NCBI GenBank assembly: GCA_040507225.1
Contig: JBEVVG010000001.1
Location: 2,232,001 to 2,296,000, forward strand
DNA: 64,000 nucleotides
DNA from: Thiodiazotropha sp040507225
GTDB taxonomy: Bacteria; Pseudomonadota; Gammaproteobacteria; Chromatiales; Chromatiaceae
Direction of reading: 5' to 3'
Numbering within the stretch: position 1 is the stretch's first letter; the number at the start of each line of letters is the position of its first letter. The notes under the pieces are model-generated. The model made no database searches and was not told the DNA's origin. It saw nothing but the letters and a program-made list of their open reading frames with translations. Of this stretch, positions 61,768 to 64,000 are shown in pieces. The position numbers were made by a program, and so were the translations under genes.

Positions 61768-62319
61768 ATGAACCTATTCAATCTGGGCCGACCGGCCCGA
61801 AGCCTGCGCCGGCGGTTCGGCGACTACAGAAACGATCTGTACCGGGTCGGTTTGTCCTGGTGCGGAGACCGCATGCTCGCGGATGACCTGGCGCAGGAGG
61901 CATTGACGCGCGCGCTGGCGAAACACCACCAGTTGAAGGACGAGATGAAGCTGGAACACTGGCTGTTCCGCATCCTCAACAACTGCTGGCGGGAACACCT
62001 GCGGAGACTGCACCCGACTGTGGAATTGGAGGAGTTGGTAATGACCAGCGAGCAGACCCCGGAGCGGGGTCTGCGCAAGCAACAGGTGATCGACCGGGTG
62101 CGCTGCGCGATTGGCCGGCTGCCGCTGGGACAGCGGCAGGTGATCACCCTGGTGGACCTGCAGGGGTTTTCCTACAGCGAGGTCGCCGCCGTGCTGGAGA
62201 TACCCATCGGCACGGTGATGAGCCGGGTCAGCCGCGCGCGACAGGCCCTGAAAGAGGATCTTATCGCCCTGCACGGCGACCTGAATCCTGAACGTTGTCA
62301 TCTCAGGAGCGTGAAATGA
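61768..62319 (+). CDS. ECF-type RNA polymerase sigma factor
   Basis: 183 residues from ATG 61768 (GGGGGAG upstream). Region 2 (DLYRVGLSWCGDRMLADDLAQEALTRALAK, about 23-52) and region 4 (LPLGQRQVITLVDLQGFSYSEVAAVLEIPIGTVMSRVSRARQALKEDL, about 121-168) are clear. It would direct RNA polymerase to the GGAAT/CGTC promoters in the gap. Its TGA overlaps the ATG of the anti-sigma gene (ATGA). Confidence 0.93.
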   Translation: MNLFNLGRPARSLRRRFGDYRNDLYRVGLSWCGDRMLADDLAQEALTRALAKHHQLKDEMKLEHWLFRILNNCWREHLRRLHPTVELEELVMTSEQTPERGLRKQQVIDRVRCAIGRLPLGQRQVITLVDLQGFSYSEVAAVLEIPIGTVMSRVSRARQALKEDLIALHGDLNPERCHLRSVK

Positions 62320-63005
62320 AACATGGAAATGACGAGACTTTTCGCCAGCTGAACGCCCTCGCGGACGGCGCACTCGACGCCCGTCAGAGTGAGCGGCTGC
62401 TCGAAGAAATCGAGCAGCACGCGGAGTTGCGCGAATCCCTGTGCGACATCCATCGCCTTAAGGACATGGTGCGCTACGCCTACGCCGACTGTGATCCCCC
62501 CAAGCGACAGTCACGCCTGACACCGCGCCTGCGCGTCGGTCTGGCCGCTGCTGCAGTGGCCCTGTTCAGTCTGGGATTCGTTGGTGGCCGTTTCAGCCAG
62601 CCGAATGACCCCCTGGCCCCGTTCGAGCTGACCCAGGTGGTTTCACAACCCAACAAGGTGGTGCTGTTCATCGGTAATTCGGATACGCAAAAGTTCCGGC
62701 AGACACTGGACCGGGCGGAAAACCTGCTTTCCCGCTACCATGGCCAGGGCGTCGAGGTGAACATCGTCGCCAGCGCGGGCGGTATCGATCTGCTGCGCAA
62801 GAGCGCCTCACCCTATGCACAACGGATCAAGGAACTCAGCGACAGTTACGCGGCGCTGCAGTTCGTGGCCTGCAACAACACCATCGCCAAGCTGGTGCGC
62901 GAAGGCCAGGACGTAGCCCTGATCGACAACGCGGTGGTCAAGCCCTCGGCGGTACAGTACGTGGTCGAACGGCTGCAGCAGGGCTGGAGTTACGTGGCGA
63001 TCTGA
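62316..63005 (+). CDS. transmembrane anti-sigma factor with periplasmic DsrE-like domain
   Basis: 229 residues from ATG 62316. The cytoplasmic N-terminus (1-70; FRQLNALADGALDARQSERLLEEIEQHAEL, LCDIHRL) is an anti-sigma-type domain. A membrane helix follows (about 74-92). The periplasmic part (about 114-229) is a DsrE-like domain: NKVVLFIGNSDTQKFRQTLDRAENLLSRYHG, FVACNNTIAKL with Cys186. The same order of elements and 'CxNTIA' are in the neighbouring DsrE protein. It would hold the sigma factor at the membrane and release it upon a signal to the DsrE domain. The usual HxxxCxxC zinc motif is absent. Confidence 0.82.
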   Translation: MKHGNDETFRQLNALADGALDARQSERLLEEIEQHAELRESLCDIHRLKDMVRYAYADCDPPKRQSRLTPRLRVGLAAAAVALFSLGFVGGRFSQPNDPLAPFELTQVVSQPNKVVLFIGNSDTQKFRQTLDRAENLLSRYHGQGVEVNIVASAGGIDLLRKSASPYAQRIKELSDSYAALQFVACNNTIAKLVREGQDVALIDNAVVKPSAVQYVVERLQQGWSYVAI

Positions 63006-63083
63006 GCGACGTACCCCGGATGGACTGTAGCGGATACCGGACAGCGTACCCGTGCAGTCGGATTTCCGTGCACCCGGCCAGGC

Positions 63084-64000
63084 TCAATCCCCGTCCCGTT
63101 TCGGCTTTTCCTCCAGCTCCTGTTGCAACTGTCGGGTCAACTGCAACGGTGAGCCGGTATGCTGCGCCAGCAACTGGTAGGCCACCGGCACGATGTACAG
63201 CGTGAATACCGTGGCTGCGGTCACCCCGGCAAGAATCACGGTACCGATCACCGCCCGGGTCTCGGCCCCGGCACCGGATGAGAGGAGTAACGGCAGCGAC
63301 CCGGCGGCAGTGGTGATCCCGGTCATCAGGATCGGCCGGAATCGTACATGGGCCGCCTCCAGCAGAGCCTCTTCAAAGGCCTTGCCCTGGTCCCGCAACT
63401 GGTTGGCGAACTCCACGATGAGGATACCGTTCTTCGCCGCCAGCCCGACCAGCATGATCAGGCCGATCTGGCTGTAGATGTTGAGTGTCTGGTCGGTGAT
63501 CCAGAGTCCGAGGAGGGCCCCGGCCATGGCCAGGGGTACGGTAAGCATGATGACGAAGGGGTGCACCCAGCTCTCGAACTGGGCCGCCAGCACCAGGTAG
63601 ACCACCACCACCCCGAGTATCAGCACGAACACCACCGAGCCACCGGCGGTTTTGTAATCCCGGGACTGCCCCTTGTAGTCGACGATCACCTGCTCCGGCA
63701 AATGTTCCCGCACCAGCCCGTCCAGGTAGCTGAGGGCCTTGCCCAGGGCCAGCCCGTCCGCCAAATTGGCCTCCAGGGTAATCGAGCGCACCCGGTTGTA
63801 ACGGTTGAGACTGATCGAGTCGGCCACCTCTTCCAGGCGCACCAGATTGGCCAGTTGAATCAGCGCCCCGCTGGTCTCGGAACGCACGTAGAGATGACTC
63901 AGGTCCGAGGGGGTCTGCTGATCGCTGCGTTCCCCCTCGAGGATCACATCATATTCCTCACCCGCTTCGATGTAGGTGGTCACCCGGCGGGAGCCGAACA
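63084..64000 (-). CDS. RND efflux transporter, C-terminal part (cut by window edge)
   Basis: The last 300 residues or so of an AcrB/MexF-type inner-membrane pump; the frame is open to base 64000. Visible are a docking/porter stretch, then helices 7-12: GGSVVFVLILGVVVVYLVLAAQFESWVHPFVIMLTVPLAMAGALL, GLIMLVGLAAKNGILIVEFANQL (family signature) and RPILMTGITTAAGSLPLLLSSGAGAETR. The C-terminus is a short charged tail (EEKPKRDGD). Substrates and partner adaptor lie outside. It converges with the anti-sigma gene, 78 bases apart. Confidence 0.93.
   Translation of the reverse strand, partial: FGSRRVTTYIEAGEEYDVILEGERSDQQTPSDLSHLYVRSETSGALIQLANLVRLEEVADSISLNRYNRVRSITLEANLADGLALGKALSYLDGLVREHLPEQVIVDYKGQSRDYKTAGGSVVFVLILGVVVVYLVLAAQFESWVHPFVIMLTVPLAMAGALLGLWITDQTLNIYSQIGLIMLVGLAAKNGILIVEFANQLRDQGKAFEEALLEAAHVRFRPILMTGITTAAGSLPLLLSSGAGAETRAVIGTVILAGVTAATVFTLYIVPVAYQLLAQHTGSPLQLTRQLQQELEEKPKRDGD

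Noticed and set aside
1..64000. CRISPR array, prophage, integrase, insertion sequence or toxin-antitoxin module
   Set aside because: No regular direct repeats with spacers, no transposase, integrase or phage structural genes, and no convincing toxin-antitoxin pair were seen.

Overview
The window is about 60 % GC, with dense, unspliced, mostly operonic genes, and reads as the chromosome of a sulfur-oxidising, nitrogen-fixing gammaproteobacterium (Chromatiales-like, of the Sedimenticola / Candidatus Thiodiazotropha kind). The main clues are a sulfur globule protein (31423-31743), DsrE-type sulfur proteins (61111-63005), CowN, which protects nitrogenase from CO (54734-55030), a full SUF locus without sufS, a class C CZB chemoreceptor with a sigma-28-type promoter, and several c-di-GMP enzymes. 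The lineage is inferred from gene content only.

Layout. 1-8140: the C-terminal half of Rep helicase, a cytochrome c5, tRNA-Arg(CCG), an SGNH esterase, a hemerythrin and a three-gene ABC exporter (ATPase, permease, HlyD adaptor). 8205-14372 (minus): cis/trans fatty-acid isomerase, PurT, a CNNM/CBS protein and a diguanylate cyclase. 14373-17264: a perfect FNR-type box, then an overlapping pair of a FeeM/LuxI-like acyltransferase and an unusual E1/ThiF-like enzyme, followed by a SIMPL protein. 17374-20574 (minus): a YD-repeat-like lipoprotein and two tandem PhnD-like binding proteins. 20875-28702: a MarR regulator with a perfect 14-bp palindrome, diverging from a tightly packed seven-gene operon (membrane protein, M20 carbamoylase-type hydrolase, isochorismatase-type hydrolase, Na+ symporter, a 40-residue membrane peptide, a carbamoyltransferase paralogue with an altered acceptor loop, and an AsnB-type amidotransferase). 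28703-34721: a REP doublet, a second SIMPL protein, an orphan protein, CBS, sulfur globule, MCP, VOC and HDOD proteins. 34730-39685 (minus): sufBCD-DUF59-sufA-sufE, with related AT-rich repeats in its gaps. 40383-45889: sdaA and metR diverging from metE. 45915-52847: a lower-GC GNAT gene, a GGDEF-EAL protein, an aldolase and a copper-storage protein. 53071-64000: a secreted beta-propeller-like protein, the cowN/CooA-like locus, a binding protein coupled to a GGDEF-EAL enzyme, a porin-DsrE operon diverging from an ECF sigma / anti-sigma-DsrE operon, and the end of an RND pump.

Three loci look like systems rather than lists of genes. First, the CooA-like regulator and cowN are linked by a CooA-type operator centred exactly 41.5 bases upstream of the start predicted from a TATGAT -10 box. 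Second, an ECF sigma factor is paired with an anti-sigma factor whose extracytoplasmic part is a DsrE-like domain; the divergent operon encodes a free periplasmic DsrE and a porin, and both operons have matching GGAATAAAA...C(A/G)TCA promoter elements with identical spacing. Third, the MarR-controlled seven-gene operon seems to make or break down a carbamoylated or amidated nitrogen compound of unknown identity.
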